From: Moraxellaceae bacterium | Lineage (GTDB): Bacteria; Pseudomonadota; Gammaproteobacteria; Pseudomonadales; Ketobacteraceae | NCBI GenBank assembly: GCA_002402125.1 | Contig: NVVG01000017.1 | Location: 1-7,559, forward strand | Length of the DNA stretch: 7,559 bases | Direction of reading: 5' to 3' | In this document: in pieces, positions 1 to 6,035 of the stretch | How positions within the stretch are numbered: position 1 is the stretch's first letter | Layout: the number at the start of each line of letters is the position of its first letter | Made by a program: the position numbers and the translations under genes | Notes under the pieces: model-generated | Database searches by the model: none | What the model was told of the DNA's origin: nothing | The model's input: the letters and a program-made list of their open reading frames with translations, nothing else

Positions 1-646
1 GTGGCGGTTGATTGACATCACCCACCATAAAGACCTGACGCAGCTCATCTTGAACAACCGCAATAGAAAACAACTGATCCTGAGAAACAGAGCGCCCAAT
101 ATCCATGGAGGTTTCGATATCAATGGATGCGACCCTAAACTCCGGGGAAAACTCGCCGGGTTTTAGCTGAGTTGGCACAATGATAGAAAACCGCCCGTGG
201 GAAGTTCTTTGTCCGTCATGCTGGTATTCAATTACCACCGACGAGGTAACAAAACGCTCCATCAAATAACGCTCTGCCGGCCGCACATCGGCCTCAAGAA
301 AAGGGATTCCTATGGCTTCAAATTCATCTTTCGCAGCTAACAATTGACGATAACTAGAGAAATATACACCGCTCACCGATTCACCACTAAACGCTTTTAG
401 CGCTAGTGGTTTAATCACTACACCGGGTCGACTCAGCAGGTTTTTTTCTATCCGTTGAATGTGTGAGGTTTCAACGAAACACACCGCTTGTTGCTGGCTA
501 ACTTCAACACACACGGCGCCAGTTGCGGTTTTTATCCAAAAATCAAACACTAGTCCCTGACTGTTTTCTCGACGCTGACGCGTCAATAGAAAACCCGCTA
601 AAGATTGCTCCGCATTATCAGCGACGATGTTAGCTTCTCTAGACAT
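1..646 (-). CDS. polB: DNA polymerase II (family B), N-terminal part, cut by the window edge
   Basis: The reading frame runs from ATG (644-646) to the left edge and gives the first 215 residues of a protein that should be near 780-790. It matches the N-terminal region of E. coli Pol II by recall: LTRQRRENSQG (21-31), KPLALKAFSG (79-88), and EADVRPAERYLMERF (118-132) are near-identical blocks. SIDIET (174-179) is the Exo I motif of the 3'-5' proofreading domain, with metal ligands D176 and E178. The polymerase palm lies outside the window. Pol II is a repair and translesion polymerase that restarts replication at damage and is SOS-induced in E. coli. The N terminus is about 14 residues longer than in E. 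coli; AGGA at 656-659, 9 nt from the ATG, supports this start. The gene follows xthA by 14 nt on the same strand, so the two are very likely co-transcribed. Identification is confident; activity cannot be judged from this fragment. Confidence 0.95.
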   Translation of the reverse strand, partial: MSREANIVADNAEQSLAGFLLTRQRRENSQGLVFDFWIKTATGAVCVEVSQQQAVCFVETSHIQRIEKNLLSRPGVVIKPLALKAFSGESVSGVYFSSYRQLLAAKDEFEAIGIPFLEADVRPAERYLMERFVTSSVVIEYQHDGQRTSHGRFSIIVPTQLKPGEFSPEFRVASIDIETSMDIGRSVSQDQLFSIAVVQDELRQVFMVGDVNQPP

Positions 647-660
647 TAATGCAGGTCCTA

Positions 661-1476
661 TTAATAAGAGAACTCAGACCAAATAGGACAATGATCAGAT
701 GGTTTCTCCATGGCACGAATATCATAACAAATTCCCGTGCCCTGCAATGCATCCATCAAAACCGGAGTTGCCAGCACCACATCAATACGCAAGCCCCGCT
801 TGGGTTCACGGTCAAAGCCCTTGCTGCGATAATCAAACCAGCTAAACCGGTCATCCACATCAGGGTATTGATGCCTAAAGGTATCTGTCAAACCCCAGCC
901 TTGCAATCGCGCTAACCATTCGCGCTCTTCAGGCAGGAAACTGCATTTACCGGTTCGCAACCAACGCTTTTGATTATCCGGGCCGATACCGATATCCAGT
1001 TCAAGCGGTGAGATATTGATGTCACCCATCACTATTACCGGCTGAGAGGCTTCAAATGAAGACTGCAGGTAATCCTGTAGATCCTCATAGAACTTCTGTT
1101 TGGCAGGGAATTTTTGCGGGTGATCTCGGCTTTCTCCTTGTGGAAAGTACCCGTTTATAATGGTCACCTTGTTGCCTAGCGCTGTTTGATATTCACCGAC
1201 AATTAGGCGTCGTTGCGCTTCCTCATCATCCGTTGGGAAACCCTTTTGCGTCGTTATTGCTGATTTTTTAGACAGCAATGCCACGCCATAATGGCCTTTT
1301 TGTCCATGATATTGCACTTCATAACCCAGCGAATGGATCATATCCACCGGAAATTCACTATCTTGAACCTTTGTCTCTTGTATACCAATCACATCAGGAT
1401 CATAGGTTTCTACTAATGCTTGTAGTTGATGAGGCCTTGCTCGAATACCGTTTGTATTAAAAGATACCACCTTCAT
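661..1476 (-). CDS. xthA: Exodeoxyribonuclease III
   Basis: A 271-residue protein, close to the 268 of E. coli ExoIII and collinear with it. It is the major AP endonuclease and 3'-5' dsDNA exonuclease of base excision repair, also removing blocked 3' ends; cytoplasmic and Mg-dependent. All catalytic residues of the endonuclease/exonuclease/phosphatase fold are present: N7, E34 (GIQETK), Y110 ([14 protein letters not shown]), D152 and N154 (GDINIS), D232 ([10 protein letters not shown]), D261 and H262 ([10 protein letters not shown]). The blocks [23 protein letters not shown] at 169-187 and [13 protein letters not shown] (210-222) are ExoIII hallmarks that separate it from ExoA/APE1-type enzymes. 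ATG at 1474-1476 is preceded by AAGG about 10 nt upstream. polB follows 14 nt downstream, giving a repair operon; a LexA-like box lies just upstream (1491-1510). No anomalies seen. Confidence 0.97.
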   Translation of the reverse strand: MKVVSFNTNGIRARPHQLQALVETYDPDVIGIQETKVQDSEFPVDMIHSLGYEVQYHGQKGHYGVALLSKKSAITTQKGFPTDDEEAQRRLIVGEYQTALGNKVTIINGYFPQGESRDHPQKFPAKQKFYEDLQDYLQSSFEASQPVIVMGDINISPLELDIGIGPDNQKRWLRTGKCSFLPEEREWLARLQGWGLTDTFRHQYPDVDDRFSWFDYRSKGFDREPKRGLRIDVVLATPVLMDALQGTGICYDIRAMEKPSDHCPIWSEFSY

Positions 1477-1490
1477 AAAACATAACCTTA

Positions 1491-1510
1491 TACTGTTGCT
1501 TGATTCAGTT
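1491..1510 (-). promoter_or_regulatory. Candidate LexA (SOS) box upstream of xthA-polB
   Basis: The plus strand reads TACTGTTGCTTGATTCAGTT. This keeps the CTG-N10-CAG core of the gammaproteobacterial LexA operator, and 7 of 8 bases of CTGT-N8-ACAG; flanking TA and T also agree with the E. coli consensus. It lies 15 nt from the xthA start. A possible -10 (TAGAAT on the minus strand, 1516-1521, 5/6 to consensus) would place the transcription start inside the box, as at many SOS promoters, although no good -35 is visible. The downstream gene polB is SOS-regulated in E. coli, which fits. A 16-bp core with one mismatch can arise by chance, so this is a candidate only. Confidence 0.4.
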
Positions 1511-1519
1511 GCTTGATTC
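1495..1519. repeat. Short tandem repeat, two copies with period 13
   Basis: GTTGCTTGATTC occurs at 1495-1506 and again at 1508-1519, separated by a single A. It overlaps the candidate LexA box: the right CAG of the box spans the junction of the two copies. It may be a small local duplication or may supply repeated sites for a regulator of xthA. Confidence 0.75.
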
Positions 1520-1605
1520 TATTGTTGAAGCTATTGCAGTTAGACCCAACCACAAATGAGCCAACAGTCTACCAGACTTACTTCAGCCAAATAAGCGGCC
1601 TTCAA

Positions 1606-1629
1606 TTGAGGTACAAATCAAACCCTCAA
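1606..1629. repeat. Inverted repeat in the divergent spacer, upstream of the CRP-like gene
   Basis: TTGAGG (1606-1611) and CCTCAA (1624-1629) are perfect inverted arms around 12 nt. The position, roughly 90-110 nt before the regulator start, would suit an operator or a small hairpin. It is short enough to be chance. I found no convincing -35/-10 pair for the regulator in 1600-1700. Confidence 0.3.
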
Positions 1630-1691
1630 CAACAGGCTATATGACTTTTAATCCCGTCCTTATGTGTTAAGCTCGCTTACATTGTCCGCTA

Positions 1692-1706
1692 TTGATCTAT
1701 CACAAG
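1692..1706 (+). promoter_or_regulatory. Possible FNR/CRP-like half-site overlapping the regulator's RBS
   Basis: TTGATCTATCACAAG contains a full FNR left arm (TTGAT), a 4-nt spacer and a degenerate right arm (CACAA against ATCAA); it also contains TCACA, the CRP half-site core. It sits 10-24 nt before the ATG of the CRP/FNR-type gene, so binding there would block expression: a possible autoregulatory site. The match is partial. Confidence 0.2.
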
Positions 1707-1715
1707 AGACCAGGT

Positions 1716-2366
1716 ATGAGTGAACTGAACAAGATCTCCATTTTCGAAGGCCTATCAGAAGAAGAGTTTGCAACCATTGATGCCATCGCAGTCACCCGCA
1801 ATTACCCCAAAAACAGTATCATCATTAACGAAGGTGATATTGCCAATGCGATGTACATGGTCACCTCAGGCAAGGTAAGGGTTTACGTAAGTGATGATCA
1901 AGGCAAAGAGTTTATCTTAAACTCCATGGGGCCTGGCGAGTACTTCGGCGAGCTTTCATTATTAGACGATGAGAAACGCTCTGCATCCGTCATCACCACA
2001 GAAAAATCCACCTTCTCCATCGTGTATAAAGAGGAGTTCACCAAGGCCGTTAAAGATAACCCCAATTTATCCATGGCGTTACTGAAAAACTTGGCTCACA
2101 GTGTTCGCCAACTAACCGACAACATCAAAACACTCGCCCTACAGGATGTGTACGGTCGCATTAGAAAAACCCTCATCGGCATGGCGATCAAGGAAGGCGA
2201 CATTATGATAGTGAAAGAAAAACTGACTCAACAGGATATTGCCAACCGCATCGGCTCTTCTCGAGAAATGGTAGCCCGTATCCTTAAAGACCTCACCGTT
2301 GGCGGTTATATTCGCTCCGAAAGCAAACAATTTCATATTCTGAAGAAATTACCTGAAAGCTATTAA
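1716..2366 (+). CDS. CRP/FNR-family transcriptional regulator with cyclic-nucleotide-binding domain
   Basis: A 216-residue cytoplasmic regulator of normal CRP length. Residues about 8-110 form the cNMP-binding beta-roll (ISIFEGLSEEEF at 7-18, then GEYFGELSLL at 74-83). The phosphate-binding cassette is intact: FGEL (77-80) with E79, then RSA (88-90), matching E72, R82 and S83 of E. coli CRP, so cAMP or a related nucleotide is a likely ligand. A long dimer helix spans about 112-145. The winged helix-turn-helix is at about 168-193, with recognition helix SSREMVARIL (181-190); its R183, E184 and R188 equal CRP R180, E181 and R185, so a TGTGA-like half-site is expected. No FNR-type N-terminal cysteine cluster is present, so it is not an oxygen sensor of that kind. 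ATG 1716 is preferred over an upstream in-frame TTG (1692) because AAGAGA (1704-1709) lies 6 nt before it and the family normally starts here. Targets are unknown. Divergent from xthA, convergent with the CoA-transferase gene. Confidence 0.9.
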   Translation: MSELNKISIFEGLSEEEFATIDAIAVTRNYPKNSIIINEGDIANAMYMVTSGKVRVYVSDDQGKEFILNSMGPGEYFGELSLLDDEKRSASVITTEKSTFSIVYKEEFTKAVKDNPNLSMALLKNLAHSVRQLTDNIKTLALQDVYGRIRKTLIGMAIKEGDIMIVKEKLTQQDIANRIGSSREMVARILKDLTVGGYIRSESKQFHILKKLPESY

Positions 2367-2372
2367 ACCCGT

Positions 2373-2422
2373 GCCAGCGCTAGGAGCGAATCACTCATAA
2401 CCCAAGCAACCTAGCGTTTGGC
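2373..2422. terminator. Hairpin between convergent genes, possible weak bidirectional terminator
   Basis: GCCA-g-CGCTAGG (2373-2384) pairs with CCTAGCG-tt-TGGC (2410-2422): 11 base pairs with a small internal loop and a 25-nt loop. It lies just after the regulator stop and overlaps the last codons of the CoA-transferase gene. No T-tract follows on the plus strand; on the minus strand only a short TTT comes a few bases later. It is therefore not a canonical intrinsic terminator, but it sits where one is expected. Confidence 0.4.
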
Positions 2423-3580
2423 CTCGCCAAATTCTCGCCAAATCATCTCATCATGCTGCCCTACTTTGGGTACAGCACCCCATTTTTGCTCGACGGTTTT
2501 GCCATCATTATCCTCAACACGTATGGGGGAAGCAACCTGCAGAATAGCTCCATGCTCTCCCTGGACCGTCACACGCCGTAATTGAGGATGCTGCGACAGA
2601 TCCTCCACACTACTCAACCAACCAAAGGCAATGCTCGCCTGCTCAAGTCGTTGCGTTAGCACGACTTTATCTACCCCACTAAACACGAGGTTTATCACCT
2701 GATCAAGCGCCGGCCTATCACGCACCCTTAATTCATTTGATAGAAAGCGTTGGTCGCGTAACAAACCAGGCATTAATAGCACCAGGGTACAAAATGACTG
2801 CCATTCTCGCTCATTTTGAATCGACAACACCACCTCTGAATGCTCACCACCTACATTGTATGCTCCATAGGGCGCGATGGAGGGATGATTCATACCCACG
2901 CGTTTGGGGGCCTCCCCCGTATATTCTTGATGTAACAGGGGTACCGTCATCCAATCCGCCATGCCATCAAACAAAGAGACCTTAATACCTTGGCCAAACC
3001 CGGTTTTTTCACGTTGATATAGCGCTTGCAGCACGCCTGTTAATGCATGCATTCCTGCGGCAATATCACACACAGAAACACCCACCCTGCCTGGCCCCTC
3101 AGAGCGCCCCGTGACGGCCGACAACCCGGTCTCGGCCTGTATAAGCAAATCATAGGCCTTACGCTTCGCATAGCTTCCCTCCTCCCCATAACCACTGATA
3201 TCACAGGTGATCAAGCGAGGATGCCGTTTGCGTAGCGTTAAGCTATCAAAGCCGGCTCGACTCGCTGCACCGGGAACAAGGTTCTGTATAAACACATCGG
3301 CCTTTGCAATAATATTGCTTAATAGCTGCTTATCTACAACATCTTTAATGTTTAACCGTAATGACTGCTTGCCGCGATTCAACCACACAAAATAAGCACT
3401 CTCACCGTTAACAACAGAATCATAACGACGCGCAAAATCACCTTCCTCGCGCTCCACCTTAATCACCCGGGCGCCTGCATCGGCAAGGCGACTGGAAATA
3501 TACGGTGCAGCGACGGCCTGCTCTAATGCCACCACCAGCACACCATCTAATGGTTTTGTCATCTTCTTAGTTATTGCCAT
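2411..3580 (-). CDS. CaiB/BaiF (class III) CoA-transferase family protein
   Basis: A 389-residue protein, a little short of but within the usual range of about 390-430. Family III CoA-transferases move CoA between organic acids through an aspartyl-CoA intermediate, acting as interlocked dimers in the cytoplasm. The N-terminal block LDGVLVVALEQAVAAP (11-26) followed by SSRLADAGARVIKVER (29-44) and GDFAR (47-51) is typical; Q21 corresponds to the active-site Gln17 of formyl-CoA transferase. The catalytic aspartate is D144 in KAYDLLIQAETG. LNRGKQSLRLN (67-77) and HPSIAPYGAYN (about 232-242) are further family blocks, and the glycine loop is GGEHSE. The substrate cannot be told; no acyl-CoA dehydrogenase, enoyl-CoA hydratase or carnitine gene is adjacent. 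Two starts are possible: ATG 3580, with weak AGAGAA upstream, or ATG 3562 (M7), which would drop six lysine-rich residues. Its promoter region carries a palindrome and a tandem repeat. Convergent with the CRP-like gene. Confidence 0.9.
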   Translation of the reverse strand: MAITKKMTKPLDGVLVVALEQAVAAPYISSRLADAGARVIKVEREEGDFARRYDSVVNGESAYFVWLNRGKQSLRLNIKDVVDKQLLSNIIAKADVFIQNLVPGAASRAGFDSLTLRKRHPRLITCDISGYGEEGSYAKRKAYDLLIQAETGLSAVTGRSEGPGRVGVSVCDIAAGMHALTGVLQALYQREKTGFGQGIKVSLFDGMADWMTVPLLHQEYTGEAPKRVGMNHPSIAPYGAYNVGGEHSEVVLSIQNEREWQSFCTLVLLMPGLLRDQRFLSNELRVRDRPALDQVINLVFSGVDKVVLTQRLEQASIAFGWLSSVEDLSQHPQLRRVTVQGEHGAILQVASPIRVEDNDGKTVEQKWGAVPKVGQHDEMIWREFGEAKR

Positions 3581-3617
3581 GATGATTTTGTTCTCTGGTA
3601 ATTCAGATAATCTCTAG

Positions 3618-3637
3618 CATTGTACTCGAGTACAATG
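3618..3637. promoter_or_regulatory. Perfect 20-bp palindrome, candidate repressor operator
   Basis: CATTGTACTCGAGTACAATG is a perfect inverted repeat of 10-bp arms with no spacer. It lies 38 bp upstream of the CoA-transferase start and covers the putative -10 hexamer and the start of the spacer. A dimeric repressor bound here would occlude RNA polymerase. The regulator family cannot be told from the site; TetR, GntR and similar dimers use palindromes of this size. Confidence 0.65.
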
Positions 3638-3647
3638 TATCCGTGAA
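3619..3647 (-). promoter_or_regulatory. Putative sigma-70 promoter of the CoA-transferase gene
   Basis: On the minus strand, TTCACG (3642-3647, 4/6 to the -35 consensus) is followed after exactly 17 nt by TACAAT (3619-3624, 5/6 to the -10 consensus). Transcription would start near 3612, giving a leader of about 30 nt. The -35 lies in one copy of the 15-bp tandem repeat and the -10 lies in the palindrome. The other repeat copy gives a second TTCACG-N17-TACATT pairing 15 bp upstream, so the promoter may be duplicated. Confidence 0.45.
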
Positions 3648-3665
3648 CATTGTATCCGTGAACAT
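3636..3665. repeat. Exact 15-bp tandem duplication
   Basis: TGTATCCGTGAACAT occurs at 3636-3650 and 3651-3665 with no mismatch and no spacer. It abuts the 20-bp palindrome, sharing its last two bases. It doubles a potential -35 element, and could equally be two adjacent protein-binding sites spaced at about 1.5 helical turns. Confidence 0.85.
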
Positions 3666-3703
3666 AGGGATAGTGCGAAAATGGCGTGAGAATCATGCCA
3701 AAG

Positions 3704-3716
3704 GATTACAGTAATC
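3704..3716. repeat. 13-bp palindrome GATTAC-A-GTAATC
   Basis: Six-base perfect arms surround a single central A, with a further ATTAC at 3722-3726. It is about 98 bp upstream of the inferred CoA-transferase transcription start and just after the end of the GGDEF/EAL gene. It could be a second operator; as a hairpin the loop would be too small and there is no T-tract, so it is not a terminator. Confidence 0.4.
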
Positions 3717-3746
3717 TACAAATTACCTTAAAGAGCATCGCCACCA

Positions 3747-5696
3747 CTATTGGTTAGCGGCACATCGCACATAGGTTTGAAATTTCTCTTTTGATAACGG
3801 TCGCGAATACAGATAACCTTGAAAATACTGACATTGCTTATCTAACAACACTGCCTCTTCTTCTGCTGTCTCTACGCCCTCAACAACAACCTTGAGATTT
3901 AGGTGCTCAGCCATTGCCATCATGGTGCCGACTAACATTGCGTTATCAGCATCTAGATGAATATCGTGAACAAATGACTGGTCAATCTTGAGTGTATCTA
4001 GCGGCAAACGCTTAATATAACTTAATGAAGAATAGCCTGTACCAAAATCATCTATCGCGAAAGTTACACCGATCTCTTTTAGCTTATTCATTTTATCGAT
4101 GGTCTTCTCGATATCAACAAGCAACATGTTTTCGGTGATTTCCAACACGAGGCGCTGCGGATTCGCGCCGGTTTCATCCAGAATGGCCAGCACACTGTCA
4201 AAAAAAGCATCTTGATTAAACTGTCTAGCACTAACATTCACCGCCAAGGTGAAGTGAGAAAAAGGGGCAGGCAATTCTGCCCATTCCACCAACTGCATAC
4301 AAGCTTGAGTGAGAACCCACTCCCCTATTCCGATTATCAAGGAGCCATCCTCAAGGATAGGTACAAATTCAGAAGGTGAAACTGCTCCCCTGCGAGGGTG
4401 CTGCCAACGCAACAAACATTCTGCGCCGACCACTTCTCGCGATTGATTAAGTTGAGGTTGATAGACAATATGAAATTCATTATTTACTAATGCACCACAC
4501 AAATCATGATACATTTCTAAACGGCATTTCAATAAATCATGTTCATTTTCATCGTAAAACTCAATACTGCTTTTTCCATTGTTCTTTGCCCGATACATCG
4601 CTATATCAGCATGACAAATTATATCTTCGACACTTTTGTCAGCATCAGGAAATAGCGCTATACCAATACTTACTTCTGTTCGCAACTCAACATTTTGGCT
4701 TTCTAAGGTTTCAAACAGCGCTTTACGGATTTTATTTGCGATGGTGCCGGATTCAACCGCAGCAACATCTTTGTCTTCATTGAGATTGGTTAACAACACC
4801 AAAAATTCATCGCCACCAAATCTTGCAGCAGTATCAATTTCTCGAATATTCTGTCGCAATACCTTGCCAACATGGCGCAACACCTCATCACCCACCGCAT
4901 GCCCTAAAGAATCATTTACATGTTTAAAGTTGTCAATGTCGATGTACAACAAAGCACCATGTTTTGAACTTCTCTTTACGTGCAAAAGATGCAGACTAAA
5001 ACGGTCTGTAAATAAATGTCGACTGGGTAGCTCGGTTAGCTTATCGTAAAAATTCTGGCGATGAAGTAGCTCCTGATCAACTCTATGCTCAGTTATATCG
5101 CTTATGGACAAATTTATTTGATAAATCTCACCATTGTCATCCAGCATCGGCTTGGACTCTAGGCGCCCCCAAAAACTAACGCCACTATCAACACTCTCAA
5201 TACTACCGCCACTACCATTTTGAAAATCTTGGAAGCGTAGCTCGGATGTTTGTGCGGTTTTTGATTTTGCTATATCTGACAATATCTGAAAATATTGCTC
5301 TTGTGATTCTTCATGAATAAACTTGCTTAGCGCACTATTTATTAACTGGCTTCGTTCTACACCGAGCATGCTTGCGAAACATAAGTTTGCTTGAGAAATA
5401 TTCCAATGAATGTCGATACTAAGGTAACCGACCGGAGCAAAATCATACAGTTCGCTAAAACGGTCTAGTGCAACAGCGAGCTCTTTATAAGCGCAGGTTA
5501 ATTCTTCGTTCTGCATCTCCAGCTCGATTTTCTGGAGGTGTAATTTTTCAATTATGCGCAGAGCTTCATCCGAACTTGGCGTAAAGTCCGAAACTGGTGT
5601 GACGTCCATAGCTGGCGTCAAGTTTTTTAGCGACTCATCAGAATCCATTTGATTCCGTCGCAGGATTACCTCTCGGCTATTTTTATTATTAGTCAT
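3747..5696 (-). CDS. PAS-GGDEF-EAL cyclic-di-GMP signalling protein
   Basis: A 649-residue protein without predicted membrane segments, so a cytoplasmic sensor-enzyme. Order: a TPxxDx repeat linker (27-44); a coiled coil around LHLQKIELEMQNEEL (52-66); a PAS domain (about 80-205, opening DFAPVGYLSID); GGDEF (about 212-385); EAL (about 395-645). The cyclase signature GGDEF (294-298) is intact, and RxxD (R285-D288) five residues before it is the product-inhibition I-site. The phosphodiesterase signature reads ECL (426-428) rather than EAL, but the catalytic E426, N487 (NVSARQF), E519 (LEITE), D549-D550 (DDFGTGYSSL), K570 (LKID), E606 (VVEGVET) and Q626 (FQGY) are kept. Both making and breaking of cyclic-di-GMP are thus possible, presumably set by the PAS signal. 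ATG 5696 has only a weak RBS; ATG 5648 (M17), preceded by CGGA, is a plausible alternative start. Confidence 0.93.
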   Translation of the reverse strand: MTNNKNSREVILRRNQMDSDESLKNLTPAMDVTPVSDFTPSSDEALRIIEKLHLQKIELEMQNEELTCAYKELAVALDRFSELYDFAPVGYLSIDIHWNISQANLCFASMLGVERSQLINSALSKFIHEESQEQYFQILSDIAKSKTAQTSELRFQDFQNGSGGSIESVDSGVSFWGRLESKPMLDDNGEIYQINLSISDITEHRVDQELLHRQNFYDKLTELPSRHLFTDRFSLHLLHVKRSSKHGALLYIDIDNFKHVNDSLGHAVGDEVLRHVGKVLRQNIREIDTAARFGGDEFLVLLTNLNEDKDVAAVESGTIANKIRKALFETLESQNVELRTEVSIGIALFPDADKSVEDIICHADIAMYRAKNNGKSSIEFYDENEHDLLKCRLEMYHDLCGALVNNEFHIVYQPQLNQSREVVGAECLLRWQHPRRGAVSPSEFVPILEDGSLIIGIGEWVLTQACMQLVEWAELPAPFSHFTLAVNVSARQFNQDAFFDSVLAILDETGANPQRLVLEITENMLLVDIEKTIDKMNKLKEIGVTFAIDDFGTGYSSLSYIKRLPLDTLKIDQSFVHDIHLDADNAMLVGTMMAMAEHLNLKVVVEGVETAEEEAVLLDKQCQYFQGYLYSRPLSKEKFQTYVRCAANQ

Positions 5697-6035
5697 ACAT
5701 CAACTTTTTCAGCGTAATACAATTACGAAAGCTATCTTCATCCAGTTAATTCAGCTTTCTAGGAAAAATAATGCGCGCAATATTTAATCATTCGAGCAAA
5801 CGTTCGCAATCAATTTGCGCGACTGTCGAATAACCTTACTAAGTGATGTTGCCACACAATGATGACACTCAACAATTCCACCCAATAAAGGCATCCAAAG
5901 ACAACTATAAGTATAGCTGGCGCCCCAATACATGCACGGGTTAATCTAGTAATTTTTATTAACCAACTTATGTCAACATAATGCCCAATTACTTGCGCAT
6001 ACCCTTACCCTACTGTTTAGTGAGCTCTACAAACC
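5697..6035. other. 339-bp gene-free spacer between the SDR and GGDEF/EAL genes
   Basis: AT-rich DNA without a supportable coding frame on either strand. It holds several inverted repeats: GAAAGCT/AGCTTTC (5727-5733, 5753-5759), CGCGCAA/TTGCGCG (5774-5780, 5815-5821), GGTTAAT/ATTAACC (5939-5945, 5958-5964) and TTATGT-N2-ACATAA (5968-5981). It must carry the promoter of the GGDEF/EAL gene and the transcript end of the SDR gene, but no clear stem followed by a T-tract is visible. Confidence 0.6.
5781..5809 (-). promoter_or_regulatory. Possible promoter of the GGDEF/EAL gene
   Basis: Minus-strand TTGCGA (5804-5809, 4/6) is followed after 17 nt by TAAATA (5781-5786, 3/6). It would give a leader of about 78 nt, and the initiation region would fall at the CGCGCAA arm of an inverted repeat. 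The -10 match is poor. Confidence 0.22.

Noticed and set aside
649..915. Open frame of 88 codons on the plus strand
   Set aside because: Antisense to the xthA 3' end, with no RBS or recognisable motif; a shadow of a real gene.
1692..1715. Upstream TTG start adding eight residues to the CRP-like regulator
   Set aside because: The extension has no family counterpart and no RBS of its own, while ATG 1716 has AAGAGA 6 nt upstream and gives the normal CRP length.
4413..4421. ECL in place of EAL as a sign of a dead phosphodiesterase
   Set aside because: The catalytic glutamate is present and the other metal-binding and catalytic residues are kept; the middle residue varies in active family members.
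4636..5049. Open frame of 137 codons on the plus strand
   Set aside because: It lies wholly antisense to the GGDEF domain, whose protein sequence is strongly conserved; the antisense peptide shows no recognisable domain.
5939..5964. GGTTAAT/ATTAACC inverted repeat as an intrinsic terminator of the SDR gene
   Set aside because: The stem is short and AT-rich, the Ts lie in the loop rather than after the stem, and it is about 70 nt downstream of the stop.
5971..5976. Perfect minus-strand TTGACA as a -35 box
   Set aside because: No hexamer better than 3/6 to TATAAT occurs 16-18 nt downstream, and transcripts would begin about 250 nt before the GGDEF/EAL start.
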